Positions 1-7,702 of a DNA stretch of 16,697 bases are shown piece by piece. The position numbers and the translations under genes were made by a program. Location of the stretch: contig CALLXS010000076.1 in the NCBI GenBank assembly GCA_937875295.1, forward strand, positions 1 to 16,697, written 5' to 3'. The notes beneath the pieces are model-generated. The model saw only the letters and a list, made by a program, of their open reading frames with translations. It was not told the origin of the DNA and ran no database searches. Numbering within the stretch: the first letter of the stretch is position 1; every line of letters begins with the position of its first letter. The stretch is from an uncultured bacterium. Lineage in GTDB: Bacteria; Bacteroidota; Ignavibacteria; Kapaibacteriales; UBA2268.

Positions 1-843
1 ATATTTACGGATACAAGAGGTGCGAGTGCCAGCCCGAATTCTCAAAATAGGAAAGAAAGTCCGAAACCGTCTATGACGCCTTCAGTGGTTTCTTCGGATA
101 CCGTGTACACGAAGGATGAACTGGCATCTGCAATTATGGACAAGGAAAAGGAGTTATCTGCACTGAGGCTGGATCTGCAAGAGCAGAATATGAAATTAAA
201 TACGGCACAGAAGACTTTAGATGAAGGACAGGTCACTGCAAAGTTTGGCGGTGTTGTGAAAAATGTCGGTGACCCGAAAAATCCACCCAGAGATGGCTCT
301 CCGTTTCTGGTGGTATCCGGGACAGAGGGACTGTATGTGTGCGGATTGGTCAGTGAACTGATGCTTGATAAAATCAAAGAGGGCAATGTGGTAAGTGTGA
401 CATCTTACGAAAGCGGTACTACATGCGAGGCGACAGTCAAAGAGGTCTCCCCGTATCCTTCGGAACAATATGACAACTATTCCGATTCGAATGCATCCGG
501 GTATCCGCTTACATTGCTGATCAAAGAGGGTGGAGAACAGTTCAGGAACAATGAGGGTGTGGGAATTTCTCTGGATTCGCAGTCAGATGGCAATATGGGC
601 GGCGGACTCTCCTTAAGCAGAGCATTTATCAAGGAAGAGAATGGTGCAAAATATGTCTACGTACGCGGAAAAGATAAGAGACTGAAACGCAAAAAGATCA
701 ACACTGGCCGCCTGATCTGGGGTGATTGCTACGAGATAAAAGACGGTGTCGGCGAGGAGGATTGGATTGCATTCCCCTATGCGAAGAATGTAAGGGAAGG
801 CGCTAAGACAAAGGAAGGAAGCAGCGAACAGCTGTATCGATAG
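1..843 (+). CDS. HlyD/MacA-type membrane fusion (periplasmic adaptor) protein, 5' partial
   Basis: The frame is open from base 1, so the start lies outside the window and 280 residues remain; a methionine at 73 is probably internal. Visible order: a Ser/Pro-rich linker, a coiled coil (about residues 38-70, rich in Lys/Glu/Leu), then a lipoyl-like half motif beginning VTAKFGGVVKNVGDP, a beta-barrel region, and a C-terminal membrane-proximal domain in which YVYVRGKDKRLKRKKI resembles the MacA/HlyD pattern. Such adaptors link an ABC transporter to export of peptides, toxins or drugs; in Gram-positive bacteria they sit on the outer face of the membrane. The codon use and the ribosome binding site after it differ sharply from everything beyond about 860. 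From memory, Lachnospiraceae often place such a gene just before yggS and sepF. The family call is fairly sure; the substrate is unknown. Confidence 0.8.
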   Translation: MFTDTRGASASPNSQNRKESPKPSMTPSVVSSDTVYTKDELASAIMDKEKELSALRLDLQEQNMKLNTAQKTLDEGQVTAKFGGVVKNVGDPKNPPRDGSPFLVVSGTEGLYVCGLVSELMLDKIKEGNVVSVTSYESGTTCEATVKEVSPYPSEQYDNYSDSNASGYPLTLLIKEGGEQFRNNEGVGISLDSQSDGNMGGGLSLSRAFIKEENGAKYVYVRGKDKRLKRKKINTGRLIWGDCYEIKDGVGEEDWIAFPYAKNVREGAKTKEGSSEQLYR

Positions 844-850
844 GGGGAAG
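842..850 (+). promoter_or_regulatory. Shine-Dalgarno-like ribosome binding site of the left-hand genome
   Basis: AGGGGGAAG lies four bases before the ATG at 855 and directly overlaps the stop of the HlyD-like gene. No other start in the window has a comparable purine-rich site; the AT-rich genes have A/T tracts in front of their starts. I infer that this site served a second gene in the left-hand genome whose coding sequence was replaced at the junction. Confidence 0.6.
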
Positions 851-880
851 AAAAATGTTGGAAAATATAAGTCCGGATTT
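848..880. other. Probable chimeric junction between two genomes
   Basis: Base composition, codon use and ribosome-binding style all change within a few tens of bases. The reading frame to the right begins in the middle of a receiver domain, so no natural gene boundary explains it. The exact breakpoint cannot be fixed by eye; a short shared stretch such as TTGGAAAATATA (858-869) could have joined two unrelated contigs during assembly. A real recombination event is possible but less likely, because it would have cut a signalling gene and left no mobile-element signature. Confidence 0.7.
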
Positions 881-1856
881 AATTCTACTTGATATTATGA
901 TGCCAGAAATGGACGGTTATGAAGTCTGCCAATCAATTAAAGCTAATCCTAAAACTACAGATATTCCTGTAATTTTTATAACTGGAAAAGCAGAACATGA
1001 AGACTTAATTAAAGGCTTTAAAGTAGGAGCAACTGATTTTGTAACTAAACCATTTAATGCTGCTGAATTATTATCAAGAGTATCTACTCATATCGAGCTA
1101 AAATTATCGCGTGATAAATTAAAAAAATACAATGATGAGCTTCAGAAATTAAACTCTACAAAAAATAAATTCTTTTCTATAATTGCCCATGACTTACGAA
1201 GTCCATTCTCCGGCTTTTTGGGGCTTACTCAATTAATGAATGAAGATTTAGATCGCTTAAGCAAAGAAGAATTGCGAGTTATAGCTGACAATATGAACAA
1301 AGCTGCTGTAAAATTATATAATTTCTTAGAAAATTTGCTTGAATGGTCTCGCTCTCAAATGAATACAATTAAAATTGATTTGCAAAAGAATAATATAAAT
1401 AAAATTTTTAATGATATTATTAACATTTCTAAAGAATCTCTAAAAAATAAAAATATTACTCTTAATAATAATTTAAATGAAGATATTAATTTAGTTTGTG
1501 ATTACCACACTATTTCCACAGCATTCAGAAATATTATATCTAATGCAATTAAATTTACTCCAAACAACGGCAATATTATTGTTTCTTCACTAGAAGATGG
1601 TGATTTTATAACTATTTCTATAGCTGATTCAGGAGTTGGAATCCCAGAAAGTCAATTAAATACAATTTTTGAAATTGATAAAAAAATTGTGACCTCAGGG
1701 ACAAATAAAGAAAAAGGCTCAGGTCTTGGATTGCTTTTGGTAAAAGAATTTGTTGAAAAAAATGATGGAAAAATTAATATTACTTCAGAATTAAATCGAG
1801 GTACTAAAGTTAATATTACATTATCAACTAATAGAAACATATCACAAGCTGAATAA
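855..1856 (+). CDS. Response-regulator receiver / sensor histidine kinase, N-terminally truncated
   Basis: A receiver domain is followed by a full kinase core. Receiver: LLDIMMPEMDG with phospho-acceptor Asp13, the conserved Thr43 in FITGKA and Lys65 in TKPF. A coiled linker (about 80-105) leads to the HisKA domain with His112 in AHDLRSPF. The ATPase domain has the N box (Asn230), G1 motif DSGVGI (258-263) and G2 motif GSGLGL (288-293). A normal receiver has about 50 residues before the phospho-acceptor Asp, including an acidic pair that binds magnesium; only 12 are present. The ATG at 855 is therefore probably not the true start, and the real N-terminus lies on DNA missing from the window. 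As written, the receiver could not fold normally. The kinase may have autophosphorylated in response to a signal relayed through its receiver; its partner is not visible. The family is certain and the truncation is very likely. Confidence 0.85.
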   Translation: MLENISPDLILLDIMMPEMDGYEVCQSIKANPKTTDIPVIFITGKAEHEDLIKGFKVGATDFVTKPFNAAELLSRVSTHIELKLSRDKLKKYNDELQKLNSTKNKFFSIIAHDLRSPFSGFLGLTQLMNEDLDRLSKEELRVIADNMNKAAVKLYNFLENLLEWSRSQMNTIKIDLQKNNINKIFNDIINISKESLKNKNITLNNNLNEDINLVCDYHTISTAFRNIISNAIKFTPNNGNIIVSSLEDGDFITISIADSGVGIPESQLNTIFEIDKKIVTSGTNKEKGSGLGLLLVKEFVEKNDGKINITSELNRGTKVNITLSTNRNISQAE

Positions 1857-1870
1857 CGTAACAAAAAAAT

Positions 1871-1894
1871 CAAGAAAATCTTGTTATTTTCTTG
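1871..1894 (+). repeat. Inverted repeat between the kinase and S1 genes
   Basis: CAAGAAAAT (1871-1879) and ATTTTCTTG (1886-1894) form a perfect 9-bp stem around a 6-base loop, 14 bases after the kinase stop. No T-run follows, so it would be a weak rho-independent terminator. The right arm ends exactly on the TTG proposed as the -33 element of the next gene, so it could also be an operator or a 3' end stabiliser. Confidence 0.45.
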
Positions 1895-1922
1895 GTAATT
1901 CCTAATTAATTACTTAATTTTG
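1892..1922 (+). promoter_or_regulatory. Bacteroidota-type promoter for the S1-domain gene
   Basis: TTG (1892-1894), a 20-base spacer and TAATTTTG (1915-1922) match the known Bacteroidota pattern TTG-N(17-23)-TAnnTTTG. Transcription would start near 1928, giving a leader of about 50 bases. It is the only box in the window with both elements well spaced. Confidence 0.55.
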
Positions 1923-1979
1923 CGTTAATAATTTGTTTTATAAATTTTTTTTAAAAAAAAATCACTTTTAAGGTAAAAT

Positions 1980-3548
1980 ATGTCCCAAGAAATTTCAAAC
2001 ATTGAAAACAACTCCGACGAAAATATGACTATTAACAATTCTGAGAACAACAATATTGAAAGCACTATTTCAGATATTACACCAGAAAATAATACTAACA
2101 ATTCAACAGAGAATCTTGAAGCTCAAACTCCTATTTCTCAAGAAAATCAAGCAGAGAATAGCAACCTTGTTCATAACGAAGAGGAAGATAAATCTGAAGA
2201 GATTTTAAAAGGAAAAGCTAAAAAGGAAAAGCTAAAAAATGAAAGAATTGAAAAGCTCAATGAAATCTTTGATGAATTAAAAGGTATTAAAGAAAATAAT
2301 GGTACTATTGAAGTTGAAGTTATAAGCAGAATTAAAGGTGGTCTTAGAGTTAAATATAAAGATGTTGAAATTTTCTTACCTACTTCTCACTTTACCTTAA
2401 AACGCAATGCTCCTGAAAACGAGCTCCAAGAAGCAATTGGAAATAAATATGAAGTAGAAATTCACGAATTCGAAGAATCCGAAACTGGAAGAAAAGCTGT
2501 AATAGTTTCTCGTAAAAACCTTTTATCAAAATCTTTCTTTGAGAATCATAAAGTCGGTGATATTGTTAGCGGTAAAATCACCTCTATTGCTAATTTTGGT
2601 ATGTTCGTTGATATAGAAGGAATGGAAGGTTTAATTCATATCTCCAGAATATCACAAGAAAGAGTCGAAGATCTAAATACTTTATTTAAAGTAGGTGATA
2701 CTGTAGAATCAAAAATTATCGAAATTAGCAAGTCCAAAAATAGATTAGGGTTAAGTAAAAAAGCTCTTGAACCATCTCAGTGGGATAAATACATTGATGA
2801 AATTAAAGAAGGTGATATAATCCCAGGCACAATTAAAAGATTTACTGATTTCGGTATGTATATTGAAGTAAAACCCGGTGTAGATGGTTTAGCTAGAAAA
2901 AATGAATTTTCTTGGTCAAAAAGAATTAAACACCCATCTGATATTTATACAGCAGAACAAAATGTTCAAGTATATGTAATGGAATTTAAACCTGACAATA
3001 AAGTTCTCATTTTAAGTATTAAACGCACTCAACCTAATCCATGGACTGATATTAATTCTAAGTATTCAATCGGAACAGAAATCAAAGGCACTATAAATCA
3101 AATTAATCCTCAAGGTATAGTAATATCTTTCGATGAATTTGATGCTTTTATGCCTAACAGCAAAGCTAGATTAGCAGAAAATAATCATTTTGAAATTGGT
3201 GAAAATATAGAAGCTAAAATAGCTGATATCGTACCTGAAAAAGAAACAATTATTTTAGAACCATTACATCAAGTTGCTCCAGAAGCTATTCCAAATAGAC
3301 AAAGATCCGATAGGAATGAAAGATCTGAAAGAGATGAAAATGAAAGACCTGTAAGAAGAGAACGTTCGGAAAGAAGAGAAAGACCTGATAGAAACTTCAG
3401 AAATGATGATAAAGAAGGTAAACCAGAAAAATATTCTAGCGTTAATCCTAAAAACTTACCAACTGCTACTCCTATTTCATTCTTTGATTTACTTTCTGAA
3501 GAAGATAAAGCAATTTTATTGAACCAAAATTCTGCTGAATCAAAATAA
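1980..3548 (+). CDS. S1-domain RNA-binding protein (ribosomal protein S1-like)
   Basis: 522 residues. The N-terminus (1-75) is Asn/Glu/Ser-rich and acidic, then a Lys/Glu-rich helix (76-103). Four S1 OB-fold domains follow: about 106-182 (divergent), 191-262 (canonical, with ANFGMFVDI and GLIHISRIS), 276-350 (FTDFGMYIEV) and 364-430 (degenerate, PQGIVISFDEFDAFMP). The tail 439-475 is a run of Arg/Glu/Asp/Ser repeats, and the last 35 residues end in a short FFDLLSEEDKAILL helix. Canonical S1 binds mRNA on the 30S subunit and helps start translation; many proteobacterial forms have six domains, so this is a short form. In a genome with few Shine-Dalgarno sites, S1-mediated mRNA capture would matter; that is inference. 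It could instead be another S1 protein such as an RNA-turnover factor. It has its own promoter and terminator, so it is probably monocistronic. Confidence 0.8.
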   Translation: MSQEISNIENNSDENMTINNSENNNIESTISDITPENNTNNSTENLEAQTPISQENQAENSNLVHNEEEDKSEEILKGKAKKEKLKNERIEKLNEIFDELKGIKENNGTIEVEVISRIKGGLRVKYKDVEIFLPTSHFTLKRNAPENELQEAIGNKYEVEIHEFEESETGRKAVIVSRKNLLSKSFFENHKVGDIVSGKITSIANFGMFVDIEGMEGLIHISRISQERVEDLNTLFKVGDTVESKIIEISKSKNRLGLSKKALEPSQWDKYIDEIKEGDIIPGTIKRFTDFGMYIEVKPGVDGLARKNEFSWSKRIKHPSDIYTAEQNVQVYVMEFKPDNKVLILSIKRTQPNPWTDINSKYSIGTEIKGTINQINPQGIVISFDEFDAFMPNSKARLAENNHFEIGENIEAKIADIVPEKETIILEPLHQVAPEAIPNRQRSDRNERSERDENERPVRRERSERRERPDRNFRNDDKEGKPEKYSSVNPKNLPTATPISFFDLLSEEDKAILLNQNSAESK

Positions 3549-3576
3549 AAATACTGCAGATATAGATTTAAAATAG

Positions 3577-3608
3577 AAACAGCCTAAATAAATTAGGCTG
3601 TTTTTTTT
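3577..3608 (+). terminator. Rho-independent terminator shared by convergent genes
   Basis: AAACAGCCTAA (3577-3587), a 5-base loop, and TTAGGCTGTTT (3593-3603) form a perfect 11-bp stem, with eight T residues at 3601-3608. It lies 28 bases after the S1-protein stop. On the minus strand the same hairpin is followed by TTTCTATTTT, so it may also end the TonB-receptor transcript. Confidence 0.9.
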
Positions 3609-3634
3609 GTATCAACAAATTAAAATTCTTATAA

Positions 3635-5761
3635 TTAGTCGAATTGTAAGCTAACACCAAAAATAAAATTTCTTGGCAAGCCGGGTTCTAAATAGTAAGC
3701 GACATTCTGTTTTACAGATGGATTAATAAAACTAGAAGCAGAATATTTAGTATCTAAAATATTATTTATGCTTGCATATATGCGAAATTTAAAATCATCA
3801 GTTATGCTTATATAATCATCTAAACCAATAGTTAAATTTAATAATGTATAAGCAGGAACTTCATAATAATTTGCATCATCTGCGAAATACTTCCCTACTC
3901 CTCGTAAATTAGCTTCAACAAATGTATTAGCTAAGAAATCCATTGCATATTTTAATGAAATATTATAAAATATATCGGGTACACCAGCCATTTTATTATC
4001 TTTATAATTTAAATATTTACCAGTATTATTTTTGTCTAAAAGACCTAAATCAACAATATATTCTGAATACTTGCTCTTCATATATGTTGCTGACATATTT
4101 AAAAATAAAGACTCAAATACACCAAAATCGAAATTGCTTTCAATTCCATATCTACTTGTTTTTCCGGCTGACATATAGAATTTACCATCTAAATATGGTA
4201 CTAATTCATTTTTTACATCAATATAAAATAAAGCGATATCATATTTAAAATCAATAGAATTTGGATATTTTATCCAATGCTTTGTACCTATTTCATAAGT
4301 ATTTGAAATTATTGGGTCAAGTAGAGGATTTACCTGTAAATTAGGATATTCATCTGATGGAGAAGTTTCGTTCCCTGCTGGTACTTCAATACCTCCACCA
4401 TAATTTAAGTATATTGAATGATGATTGCTTAAATTAAATGCAATTGCTGCTTTTGGGGTAAGTCTGCTAAATGTCTTTTTTTCATAAGGGATAAGAGAAT
4501 CTTCTCCTGCTTCATAAAATAGATCACTATAGTAACTAATTGCATCATAGCGTAATCCAAAAACAGCAGTTATAAAATCTTTATACTTCAATTCATCTTG
4601 AAGGTATAAACCGAAAGAGTTTGCTCCTTCGCGTTTATTTGTTTTTAATGCTCCCCTTGAAGCATCTGCCTTTAACGAATAGAATAATATTGCACCATCT
4701 TGATATTGTTCATCGATGCCTATAATTGCAGTATTAAAGAATTTTTCTGAGAATTGAATACTATTTTTATAATTTAAATTACCACCTATTTTATATCTGG
4801 TAAATTGCCTAAATGTCTTTCTCTCAGACCTTTCTAAGTACTTAGGATTCGCATAGAAATTTGCTGAAATTGAATTATTATCATCAATATAATGATTGAT
4901 TATTCCTCCGATTCTCATTACATAATTAGTTCGTCCCTCTTTTTGATGAAGATAATTTGAATTTGCTTTCTCTGGAGAACTATTAAATTCAATGAGGGAT
5001 AATGGACCCGGGATTTGAAATTGATTATATCCAAATGTCATAAGAGTTTTAAAATCAGTTTTATCGCTGATTTGACCTTTAAAAATAAAGTTTCCTAATA
5101 TCTTTTCTGAATTAGAATTTTCTCTATATCCATCAGATTTTGAATATGATAAATTACCTAATAATCCACCACCTGATGTATTTTTAAATGCAGAAATTGC
5201 ATATTTTTGAAATCCAAATGATCCACCCATTGCATCAATTTTCAAAAAATCATCGGAATTTTCTGGAAACGTAGTTAATGAAATAACTCCTCCAGCAGCG
5301 TTTCCATAAAGTGAACTTGTATTTGACCTAAGGACTTCAATATTTTGGACAAATGCCATATCTATTAGATCAAATGCAGTTCTTCCATCGGGTTCAGATT
5401 CTGGAATACCGTCTAAAATAAACTTAATTCCACGAGAAGTTCCGCTATTTGAACGATCTCCTGCTCCCCTTGCTCCAAAACCTCTTATAGTGATTTTGCT
5501 ATCAGCAGTGCCACTTCTAGAAATTGATAATACACCCGGCACAGTATTAAGTGCATTTCCAAATCCACTACCCAAACTGTTTTGGAATTGTTTTTGTTTT
5601 ACAAAGCTTACAGCTAAAGGTATTTCATAAATATTTTTTGCATATTTATTTGCAGTAATTATAATCTCAGGAAAATATGTAGTATCAGCATTATTAAAAG
5701 CTCTTACCGACATATTAAAGCAAAGAAATATAATTACTATTATTAAAATTTTATTTTTCAT
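3635..5761 (-). CDS. TonB-dependent outer-membrane receptor (FecA-like group)
   Basis: 708 residues, a normal length for the family. A signal peptide covers about 1-21 (cleavage after SVRA). A TonB-box-like segment PEIIITANK lies at 31-39. The plug domain (about 45-165) contains VPGVLSISRSG, ITIRGFGARG, ILDGIPESEPDGRT and LYGNAAGGVISL, all typical. The rest has alternating polar and aromatic strands of a 22-stranded barrel and ends in PRNFIFGVSLQFD. Such receptors import siderophores, metal complexes, vitamin B12 or sugars using energy from TonB-ExbBD; the plug resembles iron(III)-dicitrate types but the ligand cannot be read. No N-terminal carboxypeptidase-like domain and no SusD gene is present, which argues against a SusC glycan system. 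It is the last gene of a minus-strand unit, 89 bases after the small membrane protein. Confidence 0.92.
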   Translation of the reverse strand: MKNKILIIVIIFLCFNMSVRAFNNADTTYFPEIIITANKYAKNIYEIPLAVSFVKQKQFQNSLGSGFGNALNTVPGVLSISRSGTADSKITIRGFGARGAGDRSNSGTSRGIKFILDGIPESEPDGRTAFDLIDMAFVQNIEVLRSNTSSLYGNAAGGVISLTTFPENSDDFLKIDAMGGSFGFQKYAISAFKNTSGGGLLGNLSYSKSDGYRENSNSEKILGNFIFKGQISDKTDFKTLMTFGYNQFQIPGPLSLIEFNSSPEKANSNYLHQKEGRTNYVMRIGGIINHYIDDNNSISANFYANPKYLERSERKTFRQFTRYKIGGNLNYKNSIQFSEKFFNTAIIGIDEQYQDGAILFYSLKADASRGALKTNKREGANSFGLYLQDELKYKDFITAVFGLRYDAISYYSDLFYEAGEDSLIPYEKKTFSRLTPKAAIAFNLSNHHSIYLNYGGGIEVPAGNETSPSDEYPNLQVNPLLDPIISNTYEIGTKHWIKYPNSIDFKYDIALFYIDVKNELVPYLDGKFYMSAGKTSRYGIESNFDFGVFESLFLNMSATYMKSKYSEYIVDLGLLDKNNTGKYLNYKDNKMAGVPDIFYNISLKYAMDFLANTFVEANLRGVGKYFADDANYYEVPAYTLLNLTIGLDDYISITDDFKFRIYASINNILDTKYSASSFINPSVKQNVAYYLEPGLPRNFIFGVSLQFD

Positions 5762-5850
5762 AATTGTAATAATTTTTTTGTTAAAATATAATTAATTTAA
5801 ATACTATTTTTAATATTTAAATTTGTTAATTAATTGTTGAATTATATTAT

Positions 5851-6378
5851 TTATGAAAATATTGGGGGTGGAGTTTTTGGTGGGTAGTATTCTTTAATTA
5901 TAGAAAATTTATATATAATGAGATCAATAATTTCATTTGATAAAATTTTAAAATTAATATTAGAAATTTCGAAAAAATAAAAATTAAACACATTTGGGAA
6001 ATATTTAAGTCTACTTTGATGACCTTCAGACTTATTTATTTTCAAGATTTCGGTAAATACATTGAATAAATTACTTTCCTCTATATCATGAATACATCTA
6101 AAAACTGTAACATCAGCCGAATCGTATCGAGATATTACATCATACATTTCACCTTTATATCTAAATTCTCTTGAATGAATCTCTATGAAAGAATTAATTG
6201 GATTCTGTTGCGAAATAGGAATGGTCAGAATAATACTTTTTTCGTAATTATTTTGACTCATTAATTCATATTTTACTTCTTTATGAATAATATATAAATT
6301 AATTTTCAGTAAAAATATATAACCTACTGTACTTATTAAAACAATTATTAATACTAAAAAAGTAATAATCTTTTTCAT
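5851..6378 (-). CDS. Small membrane-anchored protein of unknown function with a proline-rich end
   Basis: 175 residues. One N-terminal hydrophobic helix (about 4-25) with no lipobox and no clear cleavage site suggests a membrane anchor. The rest has a central motif EFRYKGEMYDV (71-81), a CIHDIEESNLF segment (95-105) and the C-terminus PPKTPPPIFS. From memory, Bacteroidota genomes carry small unassigned proteins with the same layout (helix, E-F-x-Y-x-G-x-M-Y-D-V, proline-rich end), some near TonB receptors; I cannot name a family. The permease stop TAA is followed by a single A and then this ATG, so translation is probably coupled. It is not the HYC_CC_PP family, as the Cys pair and HYC motif are absent. 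It may be a periplasmic partner of the transporter or receptor; this is a guess from position only. Confidence 0.75.
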   Translation of the reverse strand: MKKIITFLVLIIVLISTVGYIFLLKINLYIIHKEVKYELMSQNNYEKSIILTIPISQQNPINSFIEIHSREFRYKGEMYDVISRYDSADVTVFRCIHDIEESNLFNVFTEILKINKSEGHQSRLKYFPNVFNFYFFEISNINFKILSNEIIDLIIYKFSIIKEYYPPKTPPPIFS

Positions 6379-6379
6379 T

Positions 6380-7702
6380 TTATTGAGCTTGTCTTACCCA
6401 TTTCCATAAATCAGAAAATGTTGGTTTTTTGCCATATGATAATATCCCAATTCGGTAAATTTTTGCAGCTATCCATAAACAACCTAAAAATGTAAGAATA
6501 CATAAAATCATAGATAATATTACTTGCCACATCGGTAATACCCCGTCAGTAATAATGATCCTAGCCAACATTAAAATTGGTGAGAAAAATGGGACTAAAG
6601 ATAATATTATTGACATTGTGCTATTTGGATCATTTACTATTGCTGAAATCATTAGAATTGGCACTACTATAAGTATTGTAATTGGTGTTGAAATTTGACC
6701 TGCATCAGATTCTTGATCCACTGCAGAACCAATTCCAGCATAAAGGGTAGCATAAATAAAATATCCGGCTAAGAAATAAAAGAATAATGAGAAAACTATT
6801 AAAGGAGAAATTGAAGGTATTTTCATTGTTTCAATCGCTTCTTTCGAAATGGCGTCAGTCCCTCCCATTCCAGGCATTTGGGTTGCGACAGATGAATCAG
6901 CTCCTATTGATTGTAATAATGGAGCAGCTATATATAATATTATAAATACTAAAATTACCCAAAATAGTACTTGTACGATTCCTACTAAACCAATTCCAAC
7001 GACTTTTCCGAACATAATTTCAAATGGTTTTGCTGATGAAACAATTATTTCAACAATTCTATTTGCTTTCTCTTCAATTACGCCATTCATAACCTTTGAA
7101 CCATATAAAATTATCATCATATAAATTGCAAAAGCAATTATATAAGCTAGTACAAATTGAAAATCACTATTATTTTCTTCAATACCTTTGTTTTTGTCTG
7201 CTGATAGTTTTAATTCTTTTATTTCTATAGACTTACTTATATTAGCAAAAGTATTTGTATCAATTCCAGAAGTTGCTAATAATTCTTTTGTTCGAACTTC
7301 ATTGACAGCCTTTAAGATTTTATCATTAGCTGAAAGACCACCACTCCCCATACTATATAATTTCACTTGACTATTTGCTAGCATATTTGTATCTATTACT
7401 AAAAAACTAGAAATTTTATCAAGTCTTACGCTATCAGAAAGGGCTTCAATATTCAAATTTGATAGATAAAATACTTCTTTATTTTGCTTTACTATTTCGC
7501 TACCAAATTTATTTGTTAAATCTATTATTGGCATTTTTTGAGTAGTAGACTGCATTGTGAAATAGGTAATTAAAGCAGGAACTGCAAATATAGCAACCAT
7601 CAGAATAGGTCCGATAATAGTTGCTATCAAAAACCATTTATTTTTTACTTTTGTTAGGAATTCATGAGCTATAATTGTTCTAATTTTTCTATAATTGGAC
7701 AT
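6380..7702 (-). CDS. natB: ABC-2 type permease, NatB-like sodium/drug exporter subunit
   Basis: 440 residues. The first helix is at about 22-48, followed by a large extracytoplasmic domain (50-182), then further helices near 184-205, 232-260, 299-325, 340-356, 362-385 and 390-415. Characteristic segments are VMNGVIEEKANRIVEIIVSSAKPFEIMFGK (split here: VMNGVIEEKANRIVEI, then IVSSAKPFEIMFGK at 204-233) and the N-terminal IIAHEFLTKVKNKWF. This matches the NatB/YhaP ABC-2 family, which pairs with NatA-like ATPases to export sodium or other small molecules; the substrate here is not known. Its start overlaps the ATPase stop by 14 bases, so the two are made together. Confidence 0.85.
   Translation of the reverse strand: MSNYRKIRTIIAHEFLTKVKNKWFLIATIIGPILMVAIFAVPALITYFTMQSTTQKMPIIDLTNKFGSEIVKQNKEVFYLSNLNIEALSDSVRLDKISSFLVIDTNMLANSQVKLYSMGSGGLSANDKILKAVNEVRTKELLATSGIDTNTFANISKSIEIKELKLSADKNKGIEENNSDFQFVLAYIIAFAIYMMIILYGSKVMNGVIEEKANRIVEIIVSSAKPFEIMFGKVVGIGLVGIVQVLFWVILVFIILYIAAPLLQSIGADSSVATQMPGMGGTDAISKEAIETMKIPSISPLIVFSLFFYFLAGYFIYATLYAGIGSAVDQESDAGQISTPITILIVVPILMISAIVNDPNSTMSIILSLVPFFSPILMLARIIITDGVLPMWQVILSMILCILTFLGCLWIAAKIYRIGILSYGKKPTFSDLWKWVRQAQ

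Noticed and set aside
42..468. Minus-strand open frames opposite the HlyD-like gene
   Set aside because: They lack any recognisable domain and lie opposite a plus-strand frame with clear adaptor features.
3298..3405. Purine-rich repeats as a CRISPR array or DNA repeat
   Set aside because: They encode the Arg/Glu/Ser tail of the S1 protein, have irregular spacing, and stay in frame.
3943..4248. Plus-strand open frame of about 100 codons inside the TonB receptor
   Set aside because: It is rich in Tyr, Ile and His as expected from antisense AT-rich DNA, and the receptor frame is fully conserved in style.
3635..5761. A SusCD-type glycan uptake locus
   Set aside because: There is no SusD lipoprotein and the receptor lacks the extra N-terminal domain usual in SusC.
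5851..6378. Assignment of the small protein to the HYC_CC_PP family
   Set aside because: The HYC and Cys-Cys motifs are missing; only the proline-rich end is similar.
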